From positions 18,265-82,264 of the forward strand of contig NZ_KQ058830.1 of NCBI RefSeq assembly GCF_000982955.1: DNA of 64,000 bases, read 5' to 3'. Positions 41,209-50,578 of this stretch are shown here, piece after piece (positions within the stretch are counted from its first letter, which is position 1; each line of letters opens with the position of its first letter). The notes beneath the pieces were generated by a model. The model ran no database searches, was not told where the DNA came from, and saw only the letters and a list, made by a program, of their open reading frames with translations. This stretch comes from Micromonospora sp. HK10. GTDB taxonomy: Bacteria; Actinomycetota; Actinomycetes; Mycobacteriales; Micromonosporaceae. The position numbers and the translations under genes are program-made.

Positions 41209-43125
41209 TCAGCTGAGCGGGACGACACCGAACTGCGGACCCGGGCGAACGCCCGAGGCCGCACGCTGGCTGGCCGTCACCGTCGCGGCACCGGAGGGGC
41301 CGGCCGCGTCGCAGAGGAGGGCGAGTCGCGAGACGATCTTCTCCGGTTCCTCGTACGGGTCGAGGCCGTCGACCTCCATGGGGTGCAGCGGCGGCACCGA
41401 CACATGGGAGATCAGTGGGTGCAGCGGTCGAAGGTCGGTCTCCCCGGTGCCGAACAGGTCCTCGTGGAGCTTCTCACCGGGGCGCAGCCCGGTGTAGACG
41501 ATCGGTACCGAGCTGGAGGCCTGCTCGGCCATCCGCCGGGCGAGGTCGGCGATCCGGACGGGCTCACCCATGTCCAGCACCAGGGCCTCGCCGTCCCGGC
41601 CGATCTCCGCGGCCTGCAACACGAGCTGGACGGCCTCCTGGATCGTCATCAGGTAGCGGGTCACGTCCGGGTGGGTCACGGTCAGCGGCTTCCCGGCCTC
41701 GATCTGCCGCTGGAACGCCGTCACGACCGATCCCCGACTGCTCAGCACGTTGCCGAACCGGACGCTGAGAAAGGTCCCGGGCATCGCGGACGCGGCGTGC
41801 GCGGTCAGCCGCTCGGTGATCCGCTTCGTGTAGCCGAGCACGCTGACCGGGTCGGCGGCCTTGTCGGTGGAGATGTTGACGAACTTGGCCACGTCCTGGC
41901 AGGCCTCCAGCACCGACAGCGTGCCGAGGACGTTGGTCATGACGGCCTCGCCCGGGTGGCGCTGAAGCAGCGTCAGATGCTTGAGCGCCGCGGCGTGGAA
42001 GATGATGTCCGGGCGGCGGTTCCGGATGACCCGCCGGATGCCTTCTTCGTCCCGCAGGTCGGCGAGGATCAGCTCCGGACCGTCCAGCATGGCCCGCCCG
42101 GAGAGCGACATCTGGAGGCCGTGCAGGGCGGACTCGTCCCGGTCCAGCATCATCAGCTCGCCGGGGTCGGCCTGCATCAACTGGCGGCACAGCTCCGAGC
42201 CGATCGATCCGCCGGCGCCGGTGACCAGGATGCGCCGTCCGGTCAGGCTGTTGGTGCTCAGCGGAAGATCACCGACGACCTGGCGGCGCCCGAGGAGGTC
42301 GCTGATCCGCACGTCGCGGACGTCGGTGACGGTGATCCGGTGATCGACCAGGTCCCGTACCGGGGGCAGCACCTTGAACGCCGCGCCGGTCTGCAGGGTG
42401 GCCTCCCGGATCTGACGGATCAGGGCCGCGTCGGCGTTGGCGACCGAGAAGATCACGGTGGCCGCGCCCGTGCGTCGGACCGCGGAAGCGATGTCGGCCT
42501 GGCCGCCGAGCACGCGGACGCCGGCGACTCGCAGGTTGCGCTTGTCGGGGTCGTCGTCGAGGGCGCCCACCGGTAGATACCGGCCGCGCGGGTCGCTCAG
42601 CATCGCTCGCACCAGCCCCTGGCCGGCGTCTCCCATCCCGAACAGCAGCACCGGGGTCGACGACCGGACGTCCGGCCGCATGGCGAGGTCGCGTCGATGC
42701 CGGTACGCGATCCGCGCACCGAGCATGAACAGCAGAGCCAGCGCACCGCCGACCAGGGGGGTGCTCGCCGGCACCGGCCGGTCCGCGATGGGCTGCAGGC
42801 CGAGGAGCATGATCGCCGCCGCCGTGACAGTGGTGCCGGCGATGCCCCGGACCTCCTGGAGGCTGCCGAGCGGATGCCGTCCGGAGTGGAGGCGACGTAC
42901 CGCGGTCACCGAGACGTACAACACCGCGGCCAGTACGCCGGCGGTGGCCGCCCTGCTGAGCTGGCCCGCCGGCAGCTGGAACTCGAACCGCGTCCACGCC
43001 GCGGCGACGAATCCGCCGATCCAGGCCGTCGCGTCGGTGGCGAGGAACGCAGCCGCCCGTCGGCGGGCCCTGGCCCGGCGGGCGCGCTGGTCGGTGTGTC
43101 CGTTGCTCGCTGTTTCCGGCGGCAT
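41209..43125 (-). CDS. Membrane-bound UDP-GlcNAc 4,6-dehydratase (PglF/WbpM-like)
   Basis: This is a 638-residue protein with four N-terminal transmembrane helices (about 26-46, 60-78, 95-111 and 122-140), a first Rossmann domain with GMGDAGQG (163-170), and a second SDR domain with ILVTGAGGSIGSELC (299-313). HAAALKHLTLLQRHPGEAV and NISTDKAADPVSVLGYTK (418-434) carry the catalytic Thr/Asp/Lys region of PglF-type dehydratases. It makes UDP-4-keto-6-deoxy-GlcNAc on the inner face of the membrane, the substrate of the PglE-like enzyme. An AGGAG site is 6 bases before the ATG at 43125. It is the first gene of the minus-strand cluster read down to about 35.9 kb. A second dehydratase (CapE-like) in the same region serves the FucNAc branch. 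Confidence 0.92.
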   Translation of the reverse strand: MPPETASNGHTDQRARRARARRRAAAFLATDATAWIGGFVAAAWTRFEFQLPAGQLSRAATAGVLAAVLYVSVTAVRRLHSGRHPLGSLQEVRGIAGTTVTAAAIMLLGLQPIADRPVPASTPLVGGALALLFMLGARIAYRHRRDLAMRPDVRSSTPVLLFGMGDAGQGLVRAMLSDPRGRYLPVGALDDDPDKRNLRVAGVRVLGGQADIASAVRRTGAATVIFSVANADAALIRQIREATLQTGAAFKVLPPVRDLVDHRITVTDVRDVRISDLLGRRQVVGDLPLSTNSLTGRRILVTGAGGSIGSELCRQLMQADPGELMMLDRDESALHGLQMSLSGRAMLDGPELILADLRDEEGIRRVIRNRRPDIIFHAAALKHLTLLQRHPGEAVMTNVLGTLSVLEACQDVAKFVNISTDKAADPVSVLGYTKRITERLTAHAASAMPGTFLSVRFGNVLSSRGSVVTAFQRQIEAGKPLTVTHPDVTRYLMTIQEAVQLVLQAAEIGRDGEALVLDMGEPVRIADLARRMAEQASSSVPIVYTGLRPGEKLHEDLFGTGETDLRPLHPLISHVSVPPLHPMEVDGLDPYEEPEKIVSRLALLCDAAGPSGAATVTASQRAASGVRPGPQFGVVPLS

Positions 43126-43683
43126 GTGTGCTCCTGTCCCCTGTCCATCCCGGTCCCTGTGGCCCCGGAGACGAACCGCTTGTATGTGCATGACGAGCTG
43201 TCCGGTGCGTGGCGGTGGCTGACGTCGAGGACCGTGAGGGTGATCTGCCTGACCGGCGGCTGCCGCGGCTGCCGGCGAACGCACCGCGGGGCACTGCCGC
43301 CGGCCGGATAGGAGCAGCCAGGTCAATCGATCAATGCTGAGTTGTCCCGCACTGATCGTCGCTGCCGGATCCGACCGTCACTCGTGGTGGTCGCGCAACG
43401 GATCAGGCTGCGGTACGTCCCACCCCTCCACGGAGAAACGATCGAAACCTTCCAAAAGGTTTTTATCAGACATTGAGCTCACCGGAGTCGATTCGACGTA
43501 GTACGCACCAGACCAGTCGGAACAACCTCGGACAGGAGGTCGAGGACACGGCCATGCCGCATTCGGCGCCGGGCGCGGCAGCGACCGGACGGGAAGTAGC
43601 GATCTCGACGACCGTTCGGGCGATGGAAAAGCCGGGCGGCACCGGTTAGGGCAGGTCACCCTGCTGCGGCGCCGATGACCGGG
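43126..43683. promoter_or_regulatory. Leader and promoter region of the exopolysaccharide cluster
   Basis: This 558-base noncoding stretch lies upstream of the PglF-like gene. It contains the possible short ORF at 43378-43473. Around 43440-43470, AAACCTT and AAGGTTT face each other across four bases in a strikingly AT-rich patch. The ORF reads into this patch. The segment 43480-43640 has no further gene and may hold the promoter. Confidence 0.5.
43378..43473 (-). CDS. Possible short leader ORF (31 residues)
   Basis: This is a 31-residue frame starting MSDKNLLEGF and ending PLRDHHE. The start codon at 43473 is ATG, but upstream only a weak GGTGAG resembles a ribosome site. The first ten codons are unusually AT-rich, unlike the rest of the region. 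The frame lies about 250 bases upstream of the PglF-like gene on the same strand, so a leader-peptide role is conceivable. It has no recognisable homolog family, and it may be chance. Confidence 0.3.
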   Translation of the reverse strand: MSDKNLLEGFDRFSVEGWDVPQPDPLRDHHE

Positions 43684-44118
43684 TCAGCGCCAGTCGTCGC
43701 CCGCCTCGAGACGCAGGTCGAGCAGCGTCGCCAGCGGAACCGACTCGCCGTCCCGGCCGCCCCGCCCGACCACCAGCGGCGGCGGGGCGGGCTCGACCTC
43801 CGCCCCGAACAGCCGCGACCGCAGGCTGGGCGGCACGGCGAGCAGGTAGAAGCGGCCCTCGGTGTCCACCGCCCGGCTGCGCGCCCGGTCCACGTACCAC
43901 CCGGTGATCCGGGTCCGGTAGCGGCCCCGTCCGTCGTAACCGGCGGCCATCAGCCGCTCGGTGTGCAGCCCGCGCCGCAGCGCCTCGGCCGCGAACCGGG
44001 CCACCAGCGCCGCGGCCTGCCCCTGCTCGGCGGCCCGCTGCCGGGCGTCGGCCGCCGCGTGCGCCCGCACCGCGCGGCGCTGCCGCTCCCGCCACTGGAG
44101 GCCGTCGTCCCCACCCAC
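43684..44118 (-). CDS. Hypothetical protein
   Basis: This is a 144-residue protein that I cannot assign. The N-terminal 55 residues are Ala/Arg/Gln rich and probably form a long helix (RRAVRAHAAADARQRAAEQG). The C-terminal part has a compact segment, GRYRTRITGWYVDRARSRAV, followed by GRFYLLAVPPSLRSRLFG and the acidic SVPLATLLDLRLEAGDDWR. There is no signal peptide or membrane segment. The ATG at 44118 is the first in frame. It is on the minus strand downstream of tex, from which it is separated by a strong hairpin, and it has its own likely promoter. Confidence 0.65.
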   Translation of the reverse strand: MGGDDGLQWRERQRRAVRAHAAADARQRAAEQGQAAALVARFAAEALRRGLHTERLMAAGYDGRGRYRTRITGWYVDRARSRAVDTEGRFYLLAVPPSLRSRLFGAEVEPAPPPLVVGRGGRDGESVPLATLLDLRLEAGDDWR

Positions 44119-44219
44119 GCCCGCGAGGGTACGCGCCAGCCTCGCCCAGCGTCGGACGCTGGCCCCGGGCTCGACGGTCTATGCGCTGGGCAGCGAGGGC
44201 GGTCGACGCTTCCCGGGGC

Positions 44220-44263
44220 GTCCGGCCTCCGCCGCCAGGCTCGGCGGGCGGCGGAGGCCGGAC
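44220..44263 (-). terminator. Strong hairpin terminator of tex
   Basis: A perfect 15-bp stem (GTCCGGCCTCCGCCG and its complement) closes a 14-base loop. It begins 7 bases after the tex stop codon. A second palindrome, CCAGCGTCGGACGCTGG, lies further on at 44146-44162. Confidence 0.88.
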
Positions 44264-44269
44264 CCCGGC

Positions 44270-46738
44270 TCAGGCCAGGCCGGCGCGGCGCAACGCGTCC
44301 AGCATGGCGCTGTTCTCCGGTGCCGGAGCCCCGCCGCCGCGCCCCTGCCGCTGCTGCGGCCCGCCCCGCGAGCCGCCCCGGTCACCACGCGCGCCGCCGC
44401 CCTGACCAGTGGCGCCCTGGCCGCCGCGCGGGCCGCCGGTCCCCTGGCCACGGCCGCCCTGACCGGCGCCGCGCTGACCACCCCGGTCGTCCCGGCCGCC
44501 GCGTGATCCGCCGCCCTGGCCGCCGCGGTCCCGGCGCCCGTCGCCGCCCGGGGCCTCGTCGTCCAGCCGCAGCGTCAGCGAGATCCGCTTGCGGGGCACG
44601 TCGACGTCGAGCACCCGGACCCGGACCACGTCGCCGGACTTCACCACGTCGCGCGGGTCCTTCACGAACGTGTGCGACATGGCGGAGACGTGGACCAGGC
44701 CGTCCTGGTGCACGCCCACGTCGACGAACGCACCGAAGGCGGCCACGTTGGTGACGACGCCCTCCAGCACCATCCCCGGCGTCAGGTCGCTGATCTTCTC
44801 GACGCCCTCGACGAAGGTGGCCGTCCGGAACTCCGGTCGCGGGTCGCGGCCCGGCTTCTCCAGCTCGGCGAGGATGTCGGTGACGGTGGGCAGGCCGAAC
44901 GTGTCGTCCACGAACTCGGTGGCCCGCAGGCCGCGCAGGATGGCCGACTTCCCGATCAGCGCGCGCAGGTCCTGCCCGGTGTGGGCGAGGATCCGCCGGA
45001 CCACCGGGTACGCCTCGGGGTGCACGCTGGAGGAGTCGAGCGGGTCGTCGCCGCCGGGGATGCGCAGGAAGCCGGCGCACTGCTCGAACGCCTTCGGCCC
45101 GAGCCGGGGCACCTTCTTCAGCTCGGCCCGGGTGCGGAACGGCCCGTTGGCGTCCCGGTGCAGCACGATGTTCTCGGCCAGCCCGGCGCCGATGCCGGAG
45201 ACCCGGGTGAGCAGCGGCGCCGAGGCGGTGTTGACGTCGACCCCGACCGCGTTGACGCAGTCCTCGACCACCGCGTCGAGCGAGCGGGACAGCTTCACCT
45301 CGGACAGGTCGTGCTGGTACTGCCCGACGCCGATCGAGCGCGGGTCGATCTTCACCAGCTCGGCGAGGGGGTCCTGGAGGCGGCGCGCGATGGAGACCGC
45401 GCCGCGCAGCGACACGTCGAGCCCGGGCAGCTCCTGCGAGGCGTACGCGGAGGCGGAGTAGACCGACGCGCCGGCCTCGGAGACCACCACCTTGGTCAGC
45501 TTCAGCTCCGGGTGCCGCTTGATCAGGTCACCGGCGAGCTTGTCGGTCTCCCGGCTGGCGGTGCCGTTGCCGATCGCGATCAGCTCGACGCCGTGCGCGG
45601 CGGCCAGGCGGGCCAGGGTGGCCAGCGAGGCGTCCCACTGCCGCCGCGGCTCGTGCGGGTAGATGGTGTCGGTGGCCACCACCTTGCCGGTGGCGTCGAC
45701 CACGGCCACCTTCACGCCGGTGCGCAGGCCCGGGTCCAGGCCCATGGTCGGGCGGGTGCCGGCCGGCGCGGCGAGCAGCAGGTCGCGCAGGTTGGTGGCG
45801 AAGACCCGGACGGCCTCCTCCTCGGCCGCCTGCCAGAGCCGCATCCGCAGGTCGGCGCCGAGGTGGATGAGGATCCGGGTACGCCAGGCCCAGCGCACCG
45901 TGTCGGTGAGCCACCGGTCGGCGGGCCGGCCCCGGTCGCTGACCCCGAACCGGCCGGCGATGGCCGCCTCGTACCGGGTGGGGCCGGTGACCACGGCGTC
46001 GGAGTCGCCGTCGGCCTCCGGGTCCATGGTCAGGTCGAGCACGCCCTCCTTCTCGCCCCGGAACATGGCGAGGATCCGGTGCGAGGGGAGCTTGGCGAAC
46101 GGCTCGGCGAAGTCGAAGTAGTCGGCGAACTTGGCGCCGGCCGTCTCCTGGCCCTCGCGTACCCGGGAGACCAGCCGGCCCTGCGACCACATCTGCTCGC
46201 GGAGCGTGCCGATCAGGTCGGCGTCCTCGGCGAAGCGCTCGACGAGGATGGCCCGCGCGCCGTCCAACGCCGCGGCGGCGTCGGCCACCCCCTTTTCGGC
46301 GTCGACGAAGCCGGCGGCGATGTCCCGGGGCTCCTGCGCCGGGTCGTCGAGCAGCGTGTCGGCCAGGGGCTCCAGCCCGGCCTCGCGGGCGATCTGCGCC
46401 CGGGTCCGCCGCTTCGGCTTGTAGGGCAGGTAGATGTCCTCCAGGCGCGACTTCGAGTCGGCGGCCATGATCTGCGCTTCCAGGGCCTCGTCGAGCTTGC
46501 CCTGGCCGCGGATGGACTCCAGCACCGCGGCGCGCCGCTCGTCGAGTTCGCGCAGGTAGCGCAGCCGCTCCTCCAGGGTGCGCAGTTGCGCGTCGTCGAG
46601 CAGGCCGGTGGCCTCCTTGCGGTAGCGGGCGATGAACGGCACGGTGGCGCCGCCGTCGAGCAGCTCCACGGCCGCCCGCACCTGCCGTTCGGCGACGCCG
46701 AGCTCCTCGGCGATCCGCTGGTGCACAGACTGGGTCAC
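44270..46738 (-). CDS. tex: Tex-family transcription accessory/RNA-binding protein
   Basis: This is an 822-residue protein of the Tex (YhgF) family, which binds nucleic acids and affects transcription. The N-terminal helical part holds [20 protein letters not shown], followed by a YqgF/RNase-H-like domain (about 320-450) with [16 protein letters not shown] and [16 protein letters not shown] helix-hairpin-helix part follows ([10 protein letters not shown] to [10 protein letters not shown]). A canonical S1 domain ([26 protein letters not shown]) comes at about 640-715. The last 90 residues are a Gly/Arg/Gln-rich tail with repeated GGQG and GRG patterns, an RGG-like RNA-binding extension common in actinomycetes. 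It is monocistronic, with its own terminator. Confidence 0.95.
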   Translation of the reverse strand: MTQSVHQRIAEELGVAERQVRAAVELLDGGATVPFIARYRKEATGLLDDAQLRTLEERLRYLRELDERRAAVLESIRGQGKLDEALEAQIMAADSKSRLEDIYLPYKPKRRTRAQIAREAGLEPLADTLLDDPAQEPRDIAAGFVDAEKGVADAAAALDGARAILVERFAEDADLIGTLREQMWSQGRLVSRVREGQETAGAKFADYFDFAEPFAKLPSHRILAMFRGEKEGVLDLTMDPEADGDSDAVVTGPTRYEAAIAGRFGVSDRGRPADRWLTDTVRWAWRTRILIHLGADLRMRLWQAAEEEAVRVFATNLRDLLLAAPAGTRPTMGLDPGLRTGVKVAVVDATGKVVATDTIYPHEPRRQWDASLATLARLAAAHGVELIAIGNGTASRETDKLAGDLIKRHPELKLTKVVVSEAGASVYSASAYASQELPGLDVSLRGAVSIARRLQDPLAELVKIDPRSIGVGQYQHDLSEVKLSRSLDAVVEDCVNAVGVDVNTASAPLLTRVSGIGAGLAENIVLHRDANGPFRTRAELKKVPRLGPKAFEQCAGFLRIPGGDDPLDSSSVHPEAYPVVRRILAHTGQDLRALIGKSAILRGLRATEFVDDTFGLPTVTDILAELEKPGRDPRPEFRTATFVEGVEKISDLTPGMVLEGVVTNVAAFGAFVDVGVHQDGLVHVSAMSHTFVKDPRDVVKSGDVVRVRVLDVDVPRKRISLTLRLDDEAPGGDGRRDRGGQGGGSRGGRDDRGGQRGAGQGGRGQGTGGPRGGQGATGQGGGARGDRGGSRGGPQQRQGRGGGAPAPENSAMLDALRRAGLA

Positions 46739-46892
46739 GATCTGATCCGCCTTCTCGGGTGGGTTCGGCAGTCATTGTGCCGGTCGGGCCATCGCCGGCC
46801 GCGCCGCACCCGCCCGCCCGGTCCGGCCACCCCGGTCCCGCCTGGGGGCAGGCGCAGCACGACCCGTGGCGCGCTGCGCTAGCGTGGCGATC

Positions 46893-48404
46893 ATGGAACA
46901 AGCTGCGGATCCGCGGGCCCGGCGGCTCTTCGGGGGCAGCGCCCGGGCGCTCGGCGACCTGGCCGCCAGCCCGTTCCGGGCCGATCGGGACCGGATCGTC
47001 GGCTCGCCGTTCTTCGCCCGGCTCAACGGCGTCACCCAGGTGATCAGCCCGGGTGGCTCGGGGCTGCTGGTGCACAACCGGCTCACCCACAGCCTCAAGG
47101 TGGCGCAGGTGGCACGGGCGATCGCCGAGCGGCTGACCGCCGACCCGGTCCACCGGGACCTGCTGGAGAAGCTGGGCGGTTGCGACCCGGACGTGGTGGA
47201 GGCCGCGGCGCTCGCCCACGACCTCGGTCACCCGCCGTTCGGGCATCTGGGGGAGCGGGTGCTGGACCGGCTGGCCCGGCAGCGGCTCGGGCTGGCCGAC
47301 GGCTTCGAGGGCAACGCCCAGTCGTACCGGATCGTGACCAGCACCGAGATCCGTGGCGCGGCGACCACCGGGCTCGACCTGACCGCCGCCGTCCGCGCGG
47401 CGATGCTGAAGTACCCGTGGACGCGGCTGGACCACCCGGACCCGCATCCACGGCACCTCGACCCGGCGCCCCGGGGCGCGGCGCCGCCGCCGGACGACCC
47501 GGAGAGCGGGTCGGTGAAGTTCGGCGCGTACCGGACCGAGCTGGACGACCTGCGGCAGGCCCGCGAGCCGTTCGCCGGTCGGATGCCGGACTGGCAGCAG
47601 ACCCCGGAGGCGTCGGTGATGGACACCGCCGACGACATCGCGTACGCCATCCACGACGTGGAGGACTTCTACCGGGTGGGGGTGCTCCAGCAGGGGGCGG
47701 TGGCCGCCGAACTGATGGCCTGGCAGCGCGAGTACGGGCACCTGCGGTCGATCACCGCCTCGGCGCTGGAGGCGGCCGGCCGGCGGCCCGGGGCGGCGAT
47801 CGAGCGGCTGCGCCGCCAACTGCATCGCAAGGACGGCTGGATCGCCGACGACGAGGCGTTCGCCGCCGCCGTCGAGCACGTCCGGGAGGAACTGGTGGAG
47901 GGGCTGCTGGCGCTGCCCTTCGACGGCTCGATCGAGGCCGAGCAGTACGTGGCCCGGTTCTCCGCCCGCTGGTCCACCCGCTTCGTCGACGCGATCACGG
48001 TGACCCCGGACCCGGACGTCCGCTCCGGCTACGTGCTGCTGGCCAAGGCGCAGTGGCACGAGGTGCAGGTGTTGAAGTTCGTCCACCACCGGTTCGTGCT
48101 GGCCCGCCCGGACCTGGCCCTGCACCAGCGCGGCCAGGCACGGCTGCTCGGCACCCTGGTGGAGGCGCTCTGGGAGTGGCTGCTGGACCCGGACGAGGAG
48201 TCCCGGCTGCCCCGCCGCCTGCACGACCTGGTCGAGCTGGCCGAGGCGGAGCTGCACCCGCGCACCCCGGACCGGATCGGGCGGGCCCGGGGCCGGGCCA
48301 TCGTCGACTTCGTCGCGCAGCTCACCGACGGTCAGGCGGTGGCCATGCTGGACGCGCTCTCCGGCCGCTCCGGCGCCCTCTGGACGGACGCCTTCGTGCT
48401 CTGA
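46893..48404 (+). CDS. dgt: Deoxyguanosinetriphosphate triphosphohydrolase (dGTPase)
   Basis: This is a 503-residue HD-domain enzyme that splits dGTP and other dNTPs into nucleoside and triphosphate. NRLTHSLKVAQVARAIAE supplies the first His (H66), ALAHDLGHPPFGHLGE the His-Asp pair (H109-D110), and FEGNAQSYRIVTS and ASVMDTADDIAYAIHDVEDF the distal Asp. These are the four metal-binding blocks of the family. The ATG at 46893 is preferred over the in-frame GTG at 46866, because the residues before it are not conserved. The length is typical of actinobacterial Dgt proteins. It is divergent from tex with a 154-base gap and converges on the MBL hydrolase gene. Confidence 0.93.
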   Translation: MEQAADPRARRLFGGSARALGDLAASPFRADRDRIVGSPFFARLNGVTQVISPGGSGLLVHNRLTHSLKVAQVARAIAERLTADPVHRDLLEKLGGCDPDVVEAAALAHDLGHPPFGHLGERVLDRLARQRLGLADGFEGNAQSYRIVTSTEIRGAATTGLDLTAAVRAAMLKYPWTRLDHPDPHPRHLDPAPRGAAPPPDDPESGSVKFGAYRTELDDLRQAREPFAGRMPDWQQTPEASVMDTADDIAYAIHDVEDFYRVGVLQQGAVAAELMAWQREYGHLRSITASALEAAGRRPGAAIERLRRQLHRKDGWIADDEAFAAAVEHVREELVEGLLALPFDGSIEAEQYVARFSARWSTRFVDAITVTPDPDVRSGYVLLAKAQWHEVQVLKFVHHRFVLARPDLALHQRGQARLLGTLVEALWEWLLDPDEESRLPRRLHDLVELAEAELHPRTPDRIGRARGRAIVDFVAQLTDGQAVAMLDALSGRSGALWTDAFVL

Positions 48405-48418
48405 CCGCCGGGCGGTGC

Positions 48419-49567
48419 TCAGGCGACCGCCTGCCACCAGCCGTCGACCGTCGGCGGGTCGTCCACCACCACCCGCTCACCCGGGCGCGGCACCGCCAGC
48501 CGGATGTCCCGCGCCTTCGCCTCGGCCCAGAGCCGGTCCACCGGCTCGGACCAGTCGTGCAGGGCCAGGTTGAAGGTGGCCCAGTGCACCGGGATGAACA
48601 GCCCGCCGCGCAGGTCCAGGTGGGCGGTGACGGCTTCCTCGGGGAACATGTGGATGCTCGGCCAGGCCCGGTCGTACGCGCCGATCTGCATGAGCGTGAC
48701 GTCGAACGGGCCGTGCTCGGCGCCGATCTGGGCGTAGCCGTCGAAGTAGCCGGAGTCGCCGGTGTAGAAGACCTTGCGGTGCGCCCCGGCGATCACCCAG
48801 GAACTCCAGAGCGTGCCGTCGCGGCGCAGGCCCCGGCCGGAGAAGTGCTGGGCGGGGGTGGCGGTGAGGGTCAGCGCGCCCAGCTCGTGGCTCTCCGCCC
48901 AGTCCAGTTCGACGATCCGCTCCTCGGGTACGCCCCACCGGTCCAGGTGGGCGCCGACGCCGAGCGGCACCACGAACGGCGCGGACTGGTGGGCGAGCAG
49001 CCCGCGTACGGTCGCCAGGTCGAGATGGTCGTAGTGGTCGTGCGAGATGACGATGGCGTCGAGCTCGGGCAGCTCCGCCAGGCGGACCGGCGGCTGATGG
49101 ATGCGGCGCGGGCCGACCAGCGCCGAGGGGGAGCAGCGGTCGCTCCACACCGGGTCCAGCAGCACCCGGTGCCCCTCGATCTCGACCAGGGTGGAGGCGT
49201 GGCCGTACCAGACGACGGCGAGTTCGGTGTGCGCGGCGTCGCCGCTGAGCTGTCGCTCGTCGGGGCGCAGCAGCGGGACCGCCGCGGTGGGCCGGCGCTT
49301 CTGCTTGCCGAAGAGCAGCTCCTTGAGCAGGTTGCGGCCGGGATCGGCGACCGTCGCCCGGGTGCCCGCCGGATTGTGGAAGGTGCCGTCGCGGAAGCGC
49401 GGCGAGCGGGCCGCCCGCTCCGCGCGGGCGCCGGCCAGCCGGCCGCCGAGCTGGGCGGGCACGTCCCGGGCCGCCCAGGCCAGGCCGGTCACCGCGGCCA
49501 GGCCGGCCATCCGCCACAGCCGCCCGCCGAGGGCCCGCTCGATCTCCCGGTCCGCTGGTTCCCGCAT
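48419..49567 (-). CDS. MBL-fold metallohydrolase (NAPE-PLD/UlaG-like)
   Basis: This is a 382-residue metallo-beta-lactamase-fold protein. VVWYGHASTLVEIEGHRVLLDPVW and VISHDHYDHLDLATV carry the HxHxDH metal site, VFYTGDSGYFDGYAQIG the bridging Asp, and LFIPVHWATFNLALHDW the last His. This arrangement is that of N-acylphosphatidylethanolamine phospholipase D-like enzymes. A hydrophobic segment near residues 17-33 may be a membrane anchor. AGGGACAGGA precedes the ATG at 49567. It is separated from the SDR gene upstream by 66 bases. Its substrate is unknown; a lipid is likely from the family. Confidence 0.9.
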   Translation of the reverse strand: MREPADREIERALGGRLWRMAGLAAVTGLAWAARDVPAQLGGRLAGARAERAARSPRFRDGTFHNPAGTRATVADPGRNLLKELLFGKQKRRPTAAVPLLRPDERQLSGDAAHTELAVVWYGHASTLVEIEGHRVLLDPVWSDRCSPSALVGPRRIHQPPVRLAELPELDAIVISHDHYDHLDLATVRGLLAHQSAPFVVPLGVGAHLDRWGVPEERIVELDWAESHELGALTLTATPAQHFSGRGLRRDGTLWSSWVIAGAHRKVFYTGDSGYFDGYAQIGAEHGPFDVTLMQIGAYDRAWPSIHMFPEEAVTAHLDLRGGLFIPVHWATFNLALHDWSEPVDRLWAEAKARDIRLAVPRPGERVVVDDPPTVDGWWQAVA

Positions 49568-49633
49568 GGTCCTGTCCCTCCGCCGTCTCCCGCAGTACAC
49601 CGTAGCCACCCGGGACCCGCTCCGCTTCCGCGC

Positions 49634-50578
49634 TCAGCGCAGCCGGCGCAGCACCGCGGAGCCGACCGCCGCCGTCGCGCCGCCGACCGAGCGGACCACC
49701 TGGGGCAGGTCGGGCAGCCAGCCGCCGCGGACCGCCGCGCTGTCCGGGTCCGGAGCGAACAGGACACCGTCGTGCGGCGCGACCGGCTGCCGGGACAGCC
49801 CGGCGAGCCGCATCAGCGGCCCGACCAGCACGTCGTAGATGCCGGGCAGCACGGTGAAGCCGAACCGCATGACCACGTTGAGCCGGCCCACGGAGACCTC
49901 GCGGCGGGGCCGGTCGACGCAGTGCGCGATGGCCCGGGCCACCCGCTCCGGGGCGGTGACCGGCGGCGGGGGCCGGCCGGGCCGGCCCAGGTAGTTACCC
50001 GCCCGCCGGTAGATCGGCGTGTCGACGCTGCCCGGGTTGACCAGGCAGATCCGCACGCCGGGGGTGTCCCGGGCCTCCTGCTGCAGCGCCCGGGCCAGCC
50101 CCTGCAGACCCCACTTGGCCGCGATGTAGCCGCTCATGTAGGGCGCGGTGATGTGCCCCAGCACCGAGCCGGTGAGCACGAGCGTGCCGCCACCGGCGGC
50201 CCGGAAACGGCGCAGCGCCACCCGGGCCACCTCGGCTGCGGCCAGCAGGTCGGTGCGGACCACCTGGTCGAAGACCTCGGCGGGGGTCTCGTCGAAGCGG
50301 CCGTAGGCCATCACGGCGGCGGTGTGCACCCAGGCGTCGATCCGGCCGAACTCCGTCTCGGCCGCGCCGGCCAGCGCGGCCACCGCGCCGGGCGAGGTGA
50401 TGTCCAGGGGTACGACCAGCACGTCGGCGCCGGCGGCCCGGCACTCGTCGCGTAGCTCGGCCAGGCTGGCGGGGGAGCGGGCCGCGAGGACCAGACGGTC
50501 CCCGCGGCCGGCGAACTCCCGGGCCGCCGCCCGGCCGATCCCGCTGGTCGCGCCCGTGAGCACCACCGTCCGGGTCAC
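49634..50578 (-). CDS. SDR-family oxidoreductase
   Basis: This is a 314-residue short-chain dehydrogenase. VVLTGATSGIGRAAA (about residues 5-19) is the cofactor loop, and DITSPGAV supplies the adenine-binding acid. GGTLVLTGSVLGHITAPYMSGYIAAKWGL carries the Ser-Tyr-Lys triad, with Tyr and Lys in Y-x3-K form. The C-terminal 100 residues are longer than in classical SDRs and include a hydrophobic stretch (GFTVLPGIYDVLVGPLMRLAG) that may contact membrane. GTG 50578 overlaps the stop of the zinc alcohol dehydrogenase by four bases, so the pair is coupled. The substrate is not known. Confidence 0.9.
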   Translation of the reverse strand: MTRTVVLTGATSGIGRAAAREFAGRGDRLVLAARSPASLAELRDECRAAGADVLVVPLDITSPGAVAALAGAAETEFGRIDAWVHTAAVMAYGRFDETPAEVFDQVVRTDLLAAAEVARVALRRFRAAGGGTLVLTGSVLGHITAPYMSGYIAAKWGLQGLARALQQEARDTPGVRICLVNPGSVDTPIYRRAGNYLGRPGRPPPPVTAPERVARAIAHCVDRPRREVSVGRLNVVMRFGFTVLPGIYDVLVGPLMRLAGLSRQPVAPHDGVLFAPDPDSAAVRGGWLPDLPQVVRSVGGATAAVGSAVLRRLR

